DNA of 44,087 nucleotides from Planctomycetota bacterium (GTDB taxonomy: Bacteria; Planctomycetota; JAPUJT01). Shown piece by piece: positions 34,006-41,483 of the stretch. The notes beneath the pieces were generated by a model that ran no database searches, had not been told where the DNA came from, and saw nothing but the letters and a program-made list of their open reading frames with translations. The position numbers were made by a program, and so were the translations under genes. The stretch covers positions 1-44,087 of the forward strand of contig JAPUJT010000022.1 in assembly GCA_027296055.1 (NCBI GenBank). Direction: 5' to 3'. Position 1 is the stretch's first letter, and the number at the start of each line of letters is the position of its first letter.

Positions 34006-34626
34006 ATGGTTCGCCTGGGGGTGCTCCTCTCCGGAACGGGAAGGAGCCTGGAAAATCTGATACGTCGGATCGGCCGAGGAAATATACCGGCCCGGATCGT
34101 GAAGGTCGTATCGAGCGATCCCGATGCGCGTGGGCTGGTCATCGCTCGTGACAATAACATCCCGTCAGAGGCGATCTCCCGATCCGACCATGCCGAGATC
34201 GGAACCTTCAGCGAGGCTATCACGGCTTCCTTGAAGGAGGCCCGTGTCGACCTGGTCTGCATGGCGGGGTTCATTCACCTCTACAGGATTCCGGAGGAGC
34301 TGGAGGGGAAGGTTCTGAATATCCACCCCGCCCTTGTCCCATCGTTCTCCGGGTCGGGATTTTACGGCGACCAGGTCCACCGCGCCGTGCTGAAGAAGGG
34401 AGTGAAGGTCTCGGGTTGCACGGTCCACTTCGCCGACAATGAGTACGACCACGGACCGATCATCCTTCAACGGACCGTGCCGGTCGAGGAGGGAGACACG
34501 CCGGAGACGCTGGCGGCTCGCGTCTTCGAGGAAGAGTGTGAGGCGTACCCCGATGCGATCCGCCTCTTCGCCGAGCGTCGATTGCGGATACAGGATGGCC
34601 GAGTGGAAGTTCTACCTGCAAGATAA
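34006..34626 (+). CDS. purN: Phosphoribosylglycinamide formyltransferase
   Basis: 206 residues. Transfers a formyl group from 10-formyl-THF to GAR in purine synthesis. N-terminal RLGVLLSGTGRSLENLI is the phosphate-binding start. The catalytic block NIHPALVPSFSG carries the active-site His, and the catalytic Asp lies in FADNEYDHGPIILQ. In most PurN proteins the N-terminal loop reads GSGTN or similar; here GTGRS is a mild variation. Length is typical. It is preceded by AGGTAAGG and diverges from ftsH; a CATAAT at 33926-33931 could be a -10, but no -35 accompanies it. Its stop is 5 bases from the convergent tyrS stop. Confidence 0.93.
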   Translation: MVRLGVLLSGTGRSLENLIRRIGRGNIPARIVKVVSSDPDARGLVIARDNNIPSEAISRSDHAEIGTFSEAITASLKEARVDLVCMAGFIHLYRIPEELEGKVLNIHPALVPSFSGSGFYGDQVHRAVLKKGVKVSGCTVHFADNEYDHGPIILQRTVPVEEGDTPETLAARVFEEECEAYPDAIRLFAERRLRIQDGRVEVLPAR

Positions 34627-34631
34627 GGGTT

Positions 34632-35867
34632 CTACCAGACGATCTTCCCGATTCGCCGCTTCCCTACCTTCAGGACCGCTCCCTGACGCACAAGGACACT
34701 CCCCTGCGGATCGCTGACCTTTTTGCGATCCAGCTCGACAGCGCCCTGCTTGACGAGCCGTCTCGCCTCACTGTTGGAGGGGGCGAACCCGGCGAGGACG
34801 ATGAGGCGAGCGATCCCTATGGTCCCCTGCCCGGCATCCTCATCAGGGATTTTCAGCTCCTTGGATGGAATCCGGATCTCCGGCATCTCCGACGGGTCTT
34901 CCTTTCGCCGGAACCTCCGGATGAATTCCTCGGCCGCGCGATCGGCGGCATCTACTCCGTGATAGTCGCCCGTCACCTGACGGGCGAGCTCTCCCTTGGC
35001 GTCGCGGGGGTGAGTCTGGTCCGAGAGAAGTTCCTCGATTCGGCCCTCGGGAAGGCGGGTGAGTAGCGTGAAGTAGGATCGCATCAGCCGGTCCGGTATC
35101 GACATCACCTTGCCGTACATGTCATCCGGCTCGTCCGTAAGGCCGACGGCATTGGAAAGGCTCTTGGACATCTTCGGTCCCCCGGCGAGACCCTCGAGGA
35201 GGGGCATCGTGATGCAGATCTGCGCGGGCTGTCCGTGGGCTCTCTGGAGGTCGCGCCCCACGAGAAGGTTGAAAGTCTGGTCTGTCCCCCCCAGTTCGAC
35301 GTCGGAACGGATCTGGACGGAGTCGTATCCCTGCATCAGACAGTAGATGAACTCGTGGATCTGTATCGCCGTGCCAGATTTGTACCGGTTAGCGAAATCG
35401 TCTCTCTCCAGCATCCGGGCCACCGTCATCTGCGAGGTGAGCCGAAGGACCCCATCGAACGAGAGGTCCCGGAACCAGTCGCCGTTCTTCACGATCTCGA
35501 GCTTGCTGAGGTCGAGGACGCGGCCGACCTGCTCCAGGTAGGTGGTCGCGTTCTTCTCGATCTCCTCGGCGCTGAGCTGCGGGCGAGTCTCGTTCTGTCC
35601 CGAAGGGTCGCCCACGCGGGCGGTGTAGTCGCCGACGACCAGGACCGCCTGGTGACCCAGGTCCTGGAACTCCCGCATTTTTCGAAGGACCACGGAGTGA
35701 CCGAGGTGGCAGTCGGGAGCCGTCGGGTCCATCCCCAGCTTCACCCGGAGAGGCCTTCCCTCCTTGCCGGCCGCGGCGATCCGCTTCGCCAGGTCGTCTT
35801 CCGTCACGATCTGCACGGCGCCCCGCTTGATTAGTTCGAGCTGCTTGGATACTTCTGAGGCAGGCAT
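34632..35867 (-). CDS. tyrS: Tyrosyl-tRNA synthetase
   Basis: 411 residues. Class I synthetase charging tRNA-Tyr. The HIGH motif is HLGH in TAPDCHLGHSVVLRKM, the tyrosine pocket includes YTARVGDPSGQNETRP and DVELGGTDQTFNLLVGR, and the signature KMSKS is in GGPKMSKSLSN. The C-terminal S4 RNA-binding domain reads IGIARLIVLAGFAPSNSEARRLVKQGAVELD. Spacing and length fit the TyrZ-like branch of bacterial TyrRS. ATG at 35867 is the first in frame; the gene diverges from the hydrolase gene with 56 bases between. No T-box-like leader is possible in so short a gap. Confidence 0.96.
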   Translation of the reverse strand: MPASEVSKQLELIKRGAVQIVTEDDLAKRIAAAGKEGRPLRVKLGMDPTAPDCHLGHSVVLRKMREFQDLGHQAVLVVGDYTARVGDPSGQNETRPQLSAEEIEKNATTYLEQVGRVLDLSKLEIVKNGDWFRDLSFDGVLRLTSQMTVARMLERDDFANRYKSGTAIQIHEFIYCLMQGYDSVQIRSDVELGGTDQTFNLLVGRDLQRAHGQPAQICITMPLLEGLAGGPKMSKSLSNAVGLTDEPDDMYGKVMSIPDRLMRSYFTLLTRLPEGRIEELLSDQTHPRDAKGELARQVTGDYHGVDAADRAAEEFIRRFRRKEDPSEMPEIRIPSKELKIPDEDAGQGTIGIARLIVLAGFAPSNSEARRLVKQGAVELDRKKVSDPQGSVLVRQGAVLKVGKRRIGKIVW

Positions 35868-35923
35868 GCGGGCATGATAGTGGCGCCTCTACGGCAGATC
35901 AACGAGCCGGTCCGGAGGGCTCA

Positions 35924-37411
35924 ATGACCTGGAATCGACGCAGGACCATCTGGGCCATCGCCGTCCTTCTCCCGATCCCGATCGGGCTCTTCGCTGGCCA
36001 CCAGAACCTCTTCAGCCCCGCCGAGGTCCAGGTCATCAAGGACAAGTACCGTGTCTTCGAACGCGCCCTCGTCGAGAGGGAACCGGACGAGGAGACGCTG
36101 GAGCGCGTCGCGATCGCCCTATCGCGTCGCCACGGATTCTTCCTTCGAGGCAAGTTCGAGAAGTCGGTCGACGCTATCGGAGAGGCATGGGCGATTCTCC
36201 AGTCGAGGGAATGGAATTCCGAGCTTCGATCCTCATGGTCATGGAACCTGCTCCCCCCCACGCGCTTGCTCCCGGTGGAAACGCTCCCCGGAAGGCTGGC
36301 GACCCTGCGCCGTGTCGCGCCAAGGAGGCAGGAAACCCACCAGTTCCCGTTCCTGATGAGGACGCTCGGCGATCTGGATTCGGAAAAGCCGACGGTGCAT
36401 TCCACCCTTCTGTGGGTCCCCGAGGCCGGCTCAGAGCTCTCGTTCACCGTCGCCCCGGACCTGCCCGAGGGGAGCTACTGGGTCGAGGCCAAGGCGATTG
36501 GCGTCTCGTCGCCGGGGCCGATGCGGGTCCGGTTCTCGGTCGTCGAATCGTTGCAGAAGAGGATCGCATCCATCGAGGCGGCGATCGCAGGGGCAGGATC
36601 CGATCAGAGCGAAGGCCTGTCATCGGCACTGGCTAGCCTGGAGTATGCGCTCGGCTTCATCCAGAGAGAGACTCGCGGGGAGAGGACTGACTACGACGGG
36701 GACCTGTTGGACCTCTTGAGGGACCTCGAGACCCTCGCCGCCGAGGTGAAACAGGGGAAGGACCCGTACCCCGAGACGGCCGGGGACTCTCTCAGGGAGT
36801 TCGCCATCGAGGGAGGCGTTCGCGTCCCCTGCCGCATCTACGTCCCCGAGATGGCCGCCAAGGGCCACAGCGTCCCGCTCCTCCTGGCCCTCCATGGCTG
36901 GTGGGACGATGAGCACAAGTTTTTCGAGTTCAACGGAGCGGGAGCGCTGAAGAGGCTCGCGGAGAAGCAGGGGCTCATCGTCGTCTGCCCCCGGCGAAAA
37001 TCTATTCGAGCACAGGGGGGCCGTCTCGTCCGCCTCGTGGACCACTTGAAGAAGGTCTACCCCGCGATCGACGCGAAGCGCGTCTTCGTCCTCGGCCACT
37101 CCTGGGGGGTCCGGCAGGCAATGGAGGCCGCGCAGCTTCGTCCGAAGATGTTCGCCGGGTTGGCCCTGTTGGCCGGCTCGGGAAGATCGGAATCGCTGGC
37201 CGCCATCCCCGGCGTCCCCGTCTTCTTGACCTGCGGAGGGAGAGATCGGGGTAGCCTTCGGGGTTGTCGCCAGATGGCGGCTCGGGCGGAGAAGATGGGA
37301 CACGGCCCCTTCCTCTACCGGGAGGTGAAGAGCGTCGGGCACGTCGAGATCATCTGGCATCAGGCGGATGAGGCGGTCGAATGGATGCTCGAGCAGGGCT
37401 CCGATAGATGA
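35924..37411 (+). CDS. Membrane-anchored or secreted alpha/beta hydrolase with long N-terminal region
   Basis: 495 residues. An N-terminal signal or anchor (about residues 7-25, WAIAVLLPIPIGLFAG) precedes about 260 residues of unrecognised helical and beta-rich sequence. The C-terminal 210 residues are an esterase/PHB-depolymerase-like alpha/beta hydrolase: VPLLLALHGWWDDEHKFF (oxyanion strand), nucleophile S393 in LGHSWGVRQA, a probable acid in FLTCGGRDRGS, and H473 in SVGHVEIIWH. A WW pair after the HG motif and the GHSWG elbow fit dienelactone-hydrolase/feruloyl-esterase relatives. The substrate is unknown. The start follows CCGGAGGG by 5 bases. Confidence 0.82.
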   Translation: MTWNRRRTIWAIAVLLPIPIGLFAGHQNLFSPAEVQVIKDKYRVFERALVEREPDEETLERVAIALSRRHGFFLRGKFEKSVDAIGEAWAILQSREWNSELRSSWSWNLLPPTRLLPVETLPGRLATLRRVAPRRQETHQFPFLMRTLGDLDSEKPTVHSTLLWVPEAGSELSFTVAPDLPEGSYWVEAKAIGVSSPGPMRVRFSVVESLQKRIASIEAAIAGAGSDQSEGLSSALASLEYALGFIQRETRGERTDYDGDLLDLLRDLETLAAEVKQGKDPYPETAGDSLREFAIEGGVRVPCRIYVPEMAAKGHSVPLLLALHGWWDDEHKFFEFNGAGALKRLAEKQGLIVVCPRRKSIRAQGGRLVRLVDHLKKVYPAIDAKRVFVLGHSWGVRQAMEAAQLRPKMFAGLALLAGSGRSESLAAIPGVPVFLTCGGRDRGSLRGCRQMAARAEKMGHGPFLYREVKSVGHVEIIWHQADEAVEWMLEQGSDR

Positions 37412-37441
37412 TCGAGGAGGCCTCGGGGCGGTGACCCTACC

Positions 37442-37470
37442 TTGACGGACGGCCGGCCGCCCCCTACGAT
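37442..37470 (+). promoter_or_regulatory. Sigma70-type promoter for the thioredoxin-fold gene
   Basis: TTGACG (37442-37447), a 17-base spacer, TACGAT (37465-37470). The leader to the ATG at 37537 is about 60 bases and contains a GC-rich stem around CCCGGTTTTCGGG. Confidence 0.6.
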
Positions 37471-37536
37471 GAAGGGCTCGACAGGGTTCAGGCGCCCGGT
37501 TTTCGGGCCGCCGGCATAGGAAAAGGAGATTCCACG

Positions 37537-38121
37537 ATGAGAAAAGTGCTCGCCACATCGATCATCGCCGCGCTGTTCGTGGTCACGGGGCTCGCTTACG
37601 CCTCGGACGCGCCGAAGATCGGAGACACGGTTGATGATCATGTCCTGAAGACGATCGAGGGGAAGACGGTCAAGCTCTCCGACTTCCGTAACGACAAGGA
37701 AGGGAAGGGCGGGAAGTTCGTCGTCCTTACTTTCTGGTCGTACAAGTGCCCCACCGGCAAGCGGATGATGGATTACAACGAGAAGGTCGCCGAGTTCTGC
37801 CGGGAGAACGATGCCGTATTCCTGGGGATCTCCTCCTACGGGGAGACGAAGGACCAGGTGAAGGAATACTCGAAGAAGAAGAGCGTCTCCTACTCGATCG
37901 CCTACGACGAAGACCAGTCGATCGTGAAAAAGCTGGGGGCCAACGTCGTCAGCACCACGGCGATCCTCGACAAGGACGGAAAGGTCGTCTATTACGGCTC
38001 CCTCGTCAGCCGGAAGGACGACAAGGAGACGGGCGCGAAGGTTCCTCACGTGCTGAACGCCATGAAGCAACTCGTCGCCGGCAAGGAGGTCTCCAAGTCC
38101 GAGACCACCACCTTCGGCTGA
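37537..38121 (+). CDS. Exported thioredoxin-fold redoxin (AhpC/TSA-like)
   Basis: 194 residues with a signal peptide (MRKVLATSIIAALFVVTGLAYA). The mature domain opens with APKIGDTVDDHVLKTIEGKT, then FVVLTFWSYKCPTGKRM, where the single active-site cysteine replaces the CxxC of thioredoxins and matches the peroxiredoxin-like CP. ILDKDGKVVYYGSL and VPHVLNAMKQLVAGKEV complete the fold. A second cysteine (AEFCREN) is nearby and could resolve it. The close resemblance is to small exported redoxins common in Planctomycetota. AAAGGAG precedes the ATG, and the promoter is at 37442-37470. Confidence 0.85.
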   Translation: MRKVLATSIIAALFVVTGLAYASDAPKIGDTVDDHVLKTIEGKTVKLSDFRNDKEGKGGKFVVLTFWSYKCPTGKRMMDYNEKVAEFCRENDAVFLGISSYGETKDQVKEYSKKKSVSYSIAYDEDQSIVKKLGANVVSTTAILDKDGKVVYYGSLVSRKDDKETGAKVPHVLNAMKQLVAGKEVSKSETTTFG

Positions 38122-38136
38122 CGGATCCGGATCCGT

Positions 38137-38153
38137 CCGGCAGGTTCTGCCGG
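38137..38153. terminator. Hairpin between the redoxin and NmrA-like genes
   Basis: CCGGCAG-GTT-CTGCCGG, a perfect 7-bp stem, 16 bases after the redoxin stop. No T-run follows, so it may only stabilise or partly terminate the transcript. Confidence 0.4.
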
Positions 38154-38202
38154 CAGCCTCTAAGAAACCCCCAAGGGAATCGGACGGCGGGAAGGAGGGC
38201 CG

Positions 38203-39063
38203 ATGATCCTCGTGATCGGCGCTACCGGTACGGTCGGCACTCACCTCGTCAAGGGCCTGAGAGCCCAGGGCGTCCCGCTCCGAGTGATGACTCGGACGCT
38301 GGACAAGGCGTCGGGACTTTCGGCGCAGGGCGTGGAGGTCGTGCAGGGCGACCTGGCGCAACCGGAGACGCTCGACGCCGCACTCGATGGGGCGGACCGG
38401 GCGTTCCTCCTCTCGGCTCTCGATCCGAACCAGGTGGAGCTGCACGGGAACTTTTTTTCGGCGGCCAAGAAGGCCGGCACCTCGCACGTTGTCAGGCTCT
38501 CTGCTATCGGAGCGCGACCCGACTCTCCCCTGACTCTCGGGCGATGGCATGGTCAGGTGGAGAAGAACCTGGAAGAGTCGGGTGTCCCGTTCACCCATCT
38601 GAAGCCCCATTTCTTCATGCAGAATCTTCTCTTCGCGACCGAGACGATCCGCTCGCAGAATTCCTTCTTCGCCCCCATGGGAGACGCGAAGATCGGCGCG
38701 GTGGATGCCCGGGACATCGCCGCGGTGGCGGAGAAGGTCCTCACCGAGGATGGGCACCAGGGGAAGACGTACGACATCACGGGCCCGGCGAACCTCTCCC
38801 ATGAGGAGATGGCGCGAATCCTCTCTTCCGCCCTCGGCAGAGAGGTGAAGTTCGTCGATGTCCCACCCGACGCGGCGAAGCAGGGGATGCTGGACGCCGG
38901 GTTCCCCGAGTGGTTGGCGGACTGCCTCCTCGAGCTCTACGGGATCTACCGGGAGGGCAAGGGGGAGATGGTGACGAACGTCGTTTCGGCCATCACCGGC
39001 AAGGAACCACGGTCGTTCGAGCAGTTCGCCAAGGACCACATCTCCGCATTCCAACCCGCTTGA
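38203..39063 (+). CDS. NmrA-like NAD(P)-binding protein (atypical SDR)
   Basis: 286 residues. The N-terminal Rossmann loop MILVIGATGTVGTHLVKGL (GxxGxxG) is followed by LRVMTRTLDKA and a VQGDLAQPETLDAALDG segment typical of NmrA/QOR2-type short-chain dehydrogenase relatives. Mid-protein HVVRLSAIGARPDSP and a later VDARDIAAVAEKVL and LSHEEMARILSSALG also fit. The usual SDR YxxxK is not evident, so it may be a redox sensor or a quinone or nitro-compound reductase. A strong ribosome binding site (AAGGAGGG) precedes the ATG. The metalloprotease gene follows 10 bases later. Confidence 0.85.
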   Translation: MILVIGATGTVGTHLVKGLRAQGVPLRVMTRTLDKASGLSAQGVEVVQGDLAQPETLDAALDGADRAFLLSALDPNQVELHGNFFSAAKKAGTSHVVRLSAIGARPDSPLTLGRWHGQVEKNLEESGVPFTHLKPHFFMQNLLFATETIRSQNSFFAPMGDAKIGAVDARDIAAVAEKVLTEDGHQGKTYDITGPANLSHEEMARILSSALGREVKFVDVPPDAAKQGMLDAGFPEWLADCLLELYGIYREGKGEMVTNVVSAITGKEPRSFEQFAKDHISAFQPA

Positions 39064-39073
39064 TACTGATTCG

Positions 39074-40198
39074 ATGACGGCGATCCTCATCCTTTTGCTC
39101 ACCGGACAGATCCTGCACGAGAACTTCGACGACCCCAGCGCCCTCGAGGCTTGGGAGCGCATGGACGGAGCGGTGACAGGAGACGGCCCGTACAGCGTCG
39201 CGTCCATCGACGACGGCGCGCTCATGCTCGAAGGGGTGGAATCGACAAAGAGGTGGCTCGCCCTTACCAGGACCGTCCCGGTCGGGGATGCAAAGTGGCT
39301 CCGGATCTCGGCTCGCATGCGCACGATGAGTGTCTCCCCGGAGACGGCCCGCTACCAGAACTGCAACCTCTTCTTCCGGTTCGGTCGGCGCGCTCTCCAG
39401 CGCACGCGGGTCCTCTCCGGGACAAACGATTCCCTGGAGGTGGCGCGTCGTCTCGAGGTGCCCGAGGGCGCGGAGGAGATCACCGTCGGCTGCTTCCTCT
39501 CCATGCCGGGCAAGGCCTGGTTCGATGATGTGATGATCGAGGCTGTGGAGCCGCCCGCCTGGAAGACTGCGGGAACCGAGCACTACAGATACCACTGGCT
39601 GGCGGGGGACGCCGTGTGGGAGCAGGCCCGAAAGTACAACGAGCAATCCTACGTTCTCGTCTCGGAATTCTTCGAGCGCCGGGACCCGATCAAGGTGGCC
39701 TACTACAAGTACCCGGACCGCGACACCAAGGAGGAGTACACCGGCAACAGGGGAAACGCCCACATTCGGGGGGGGGACATCCACTCGATCTGGCCCAGCG
39801 ATAGGCACGAGATCGTTCACATCCTCTGCAGGGAGTGGGGGGATCCTCCGGTGATCCTCGGCGAAGGGATTGCCGTCTATCTCTCCGGGAAGTGGCTGGG
39901 TAAGTCGCTGAAGGAGGCGGGCCGGGAGGTCGCCGCCGGTGGGAAATGGGTCTCGATCGCCAACCTCCTCGATACGGGCAAATTCCGCAGCCACTCCGAC
40001 CTGGTGACCTACCCGATCGCCGGATCGTTCGTCCAGTGGCTCGTGGAGACTCGCGGGAAGGACACGCTCCGGAAGCTTTACGGCGCCCTCAGGAACACCG
40101 CCTCGAGCGAGGACAACCGCGGTGCCTTCAAGGAAGTCCTCGACCTATCCGTCGAGCAAGCCAACCTGAAACTCATCACCACCCTCCGAGTTTCATGA
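39074..40198 (+). CDS. Exported gluzincin-like zinc metalloprotease with N-terminal beta domain
   Basis: 374 residues. A short signal (MTAILILLLTGQILHENF) leads to a beta-sandwich-like region (about 15-160: ENFDDPSALEAWERM, WLRISARMRTM, AWFDDVMIEAVEPP) of carbohydrate-binding-module character. The protease domain carries HEIVH (245-249) and a candidate third ligand E264 in ILGEGIAVYL, the WxxEGxA-like pattern of M1/M61 and peptidase_MA families, though the spacing is a few residues shorter than the M1 norm. A C-terminal helical part includes GSFVQWLVETRGKDTLRKLY. The stop codon TGA is formed by the first bases of a family A repeat (40191), so the last residues may have been altered by repeat insertion. 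Confidence 0.82.
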   Translation: MTAILILLLTGQILHENFDDPSALEAWERMDGAVTGDGPYSVASIDDGALMLEGVESTKRWLALTRTVPVGDAKWLRISARMRTMSVSPETARYQNCNLFFRFGRRALQRTRVLSGTNDSLEVARRLEVPEGAEEITVGCFLSMPGKAWFDDVMIEAVEPPAWKTAGTEHYRYHWLAGDAVWEQARKYNEQSYVLVSEFFERRDPIKVAYYKYPDRDTKEEYTGNRGNAHIRGGDIHSIWPSDRHEIVHILCREWGDPPVILGEGIAVYLSGKWLGKSLKEAGREVAAGGKWVSIANLLDTGKFRSHSDLVTYPIAGSFVQWLVETRGKDTLRKLYGALRNTASSEDNRGAFKEVLDLSVEQANLKLITTLRVS

Positions 40199-40353
40199 CG
40201 CGCACCAAACTCTCGAATTTCATGACGCGCACCGAATTCCCAAGTTGCAACAAGTCGTTACACATTCAGAGTCTCATGTCGCGCGCTGAACTAAACATGT
40301 GCAACAACTCATTACACATTGCGAGTTTCATCAAATTGGTGCGCGTCATGAAT
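40188..40353. repeat. Family A repeat array, locus 2 (27-bp step, two alternating modules)
   Basis: TTTCATGACGCGCACC occurs at 40191-40206 and 40218-40233, with a degraded copy in the unit at 40272 and an inverted copy at 40338-40353 (GGTGCGCGTCATGAAT). A second module, GCAACAAGTCGTTACACATT, is at 40247-40266 and recurs at 40301-40320 with three differences. All direct units start 27 or 54 bases apart (40191, 40218, 40245, 40272, 40299, 40326). The first unit has arms GAGTTT/AAACTC, and the second GAATT/AATTC. The array overlaps the stop codon of the metalloprotease gene. Confidence 0.85.
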
Positions 40354-40370
40354 TGATTCATGAATTGATT
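40347..40370 (+). promoter_or_regulatory. Tandem 12-bp repeat upstream of the arsI-like gene, possible operator
   Basis: CATGAATTGATT occurs twice in exact tandem (40347-40358, 40359-40370). Within it ATGAAT-TG-ATTCAT is a perfect 14-bp inverted repeat. It lies 58 bases before the arsI-like start. The left copy overlaps the last family A unit, so the resemblance to an operator could be incidental. No regulator of the ArsR type is encoded in the window. Confidence 0.4.
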
Positions 40371-40428
40371 TGATGCATCCGGATGGGGCATCGGACCGTC
40401 CTGTAGGTTGAACAGAAAGGAGGTCCTC

Positions 40429-40848
40429 ATGCGAGTGCATGTGTCTATTCCGGTGCGTCGCCTGGATGAATCGATATCGTTTTATCGGTCGCTCTTCGAG
40501 GCGGAGCCGTCCAAGATCCGGGCCGGCTACGCGAAGTTCGATCTGGCGGATCCTCCCATGAACTTCTCGCTGGTCGAGACCGGTTCCGAGGAGGCCAGAG
40601 GGGGCGTGCTTCGGCACTTCGGGATCGAGCGCGGAGACGTGGATTCGGTCCTGGCGGCGGGCGGGCGCCTCGAGGAGGCCGGCCTGGAAACCGAGCGGGA
40701 GGAAGACGTATCCTGCTGCCATTCCGTCCAGACGAAGGTCTGGGTGCGTGACCCGGACGGCAATCGCTGGGAGGTGTTCGTCGTCACTGCCGAGGAAAGC
40801 CAGGAGGTGACCGAGGCGGACTGCTGCGAACCGCAGTGTTGCAAATGA
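40429..40848 (+). CDS. arsI: ArsI/CadI-like VOC-fold dioxygenase (organoarsenic/metal resistance)
   Basis: 139 residues from the ATG at 40429, which has AAAGGAGG upstream. Vicinal-oxygen-chelate fold. ArsI (C-As lyase) uses Fe(II) held by two His and one Glu and a Cys pair to demethylate trivalent organoarsenicals. Here H4, H63 and E115 match the iron ligands and C96-C97 the pair (DVSCCHSVQTKVWVRDPDGN). Four more cysteines (DCCEPQCCK) end the protein. The related CadI family is cadmium-induced, so arsenic specificity is probable and not certain. The stop overlaps the sigma-factor start as ATGA. Confidence 0.88.
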   Translation: MRVHVSIPVRRLDESISFYRSLFEAEPSKIRAGYAKFDLADPPMNFSLVETGSEEARGGVLRHFGIERGDVDSVLAAGGRLEEAGLETEREEDVSCCHSVQTKVWVRDPDGNRWEVFVVTAEESQEVTEADCCEPQCCK

Positions 40849-41450
40849 GCGGAACGAGAACCAAGCAGATCTGGGACGACTTTGCCGATGGTCTCCGGAC
40901 ATATCTTCGGCGAAGCGCCCGGGACGATCCGACTGCAGAAGACCTCCTCCAGGAGGTCTTCTTGCGCGTCCACGATCGGATCGACCAGTTGAAGGATGAA
41001 GAGCGGCTCGCCGGCTGGGTCTTTCGCATCGCACGCAACGTCGTCGCCGATCACTTCCGCAAGCAGAGGCCGACCGCTCCCCTCCCGGATGAGATCCCGG
41101 CCAGCGAGCCCGAGGACGACGGACACCCGCAGCTCGCCCGCTGGCTGGCGGCAACCGTCGAATCCCTCCCGGATCCGTATCGCTCTCCTGTGCAGCTCAC
41201 CGAACTCGAGGGCCTCACCCATCAGCAAGCGGCCGATCGCCTCGGGGTCCCCCTCCCCACCCTCAAGTCGCAGGTCCAGCGCGGCCGCGCCCTGTTGAAA
41301 AAGACCCTTCTCCAATGCTGCCACGTCGAGCTCGATCGCTCGGGTTGCCTCGTCGACTACGAGGAACGATCCCCTTGCTGCGACTCGATCACGGACTCGA
41401 CGCCACGACGGACCACCGGGGAAGGATGCTCGTCACGGAAAGCAGAGTGA
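40845..41450 (+). CDS. ECF-type sigma factor (SigZ-like) with cysteine-rich tail
   Basis: 201 residues from the ATG at 40845, overlapping the arsI-like stop. Sigma region 2 covers about 5-75 (TAEDLLQEVFLRVHDRI, AGWVFRIARNVVADHFRK) and region 4 about 95-150 (SLPDPYRSPVQLTELEGL, then GLTHQQAADRLGVPLPTLKSQ). The order and the sequence after region 4 (LLQCCHVELDRSGCLVDYEE) resemble SigZ. Six cysteines follow region 4 (CC, C, CC, C), an arrangement suited to metal or arsenite binding. No anti-sigma gene follows. I infer that the tail itself may sense the toxicant and that the pair forms a self-contained response unit. Confidence 0.88.
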   Translation: MSGTRTKQIWDDFADGLRTYLRRSARDDPTAEDLLQEVFLRVHDRIDQLKDEERLAGWVFRIARNVVADHFRKQRPTAPLPDEIPASEPEDDGHPQLARWLAATVESLPDPYRSPVQLTELEGLTHQQAADRLGVPLPTLKSQVQRGRALLKKTLLQCCHVELDRSGCLVDYEERSPCCDSITDSTPRRTTGEGCSSRKAE

Positions 41451-41483
41451 CGCATCTGCAAGACACACCCCGCCGTGCCGTTC

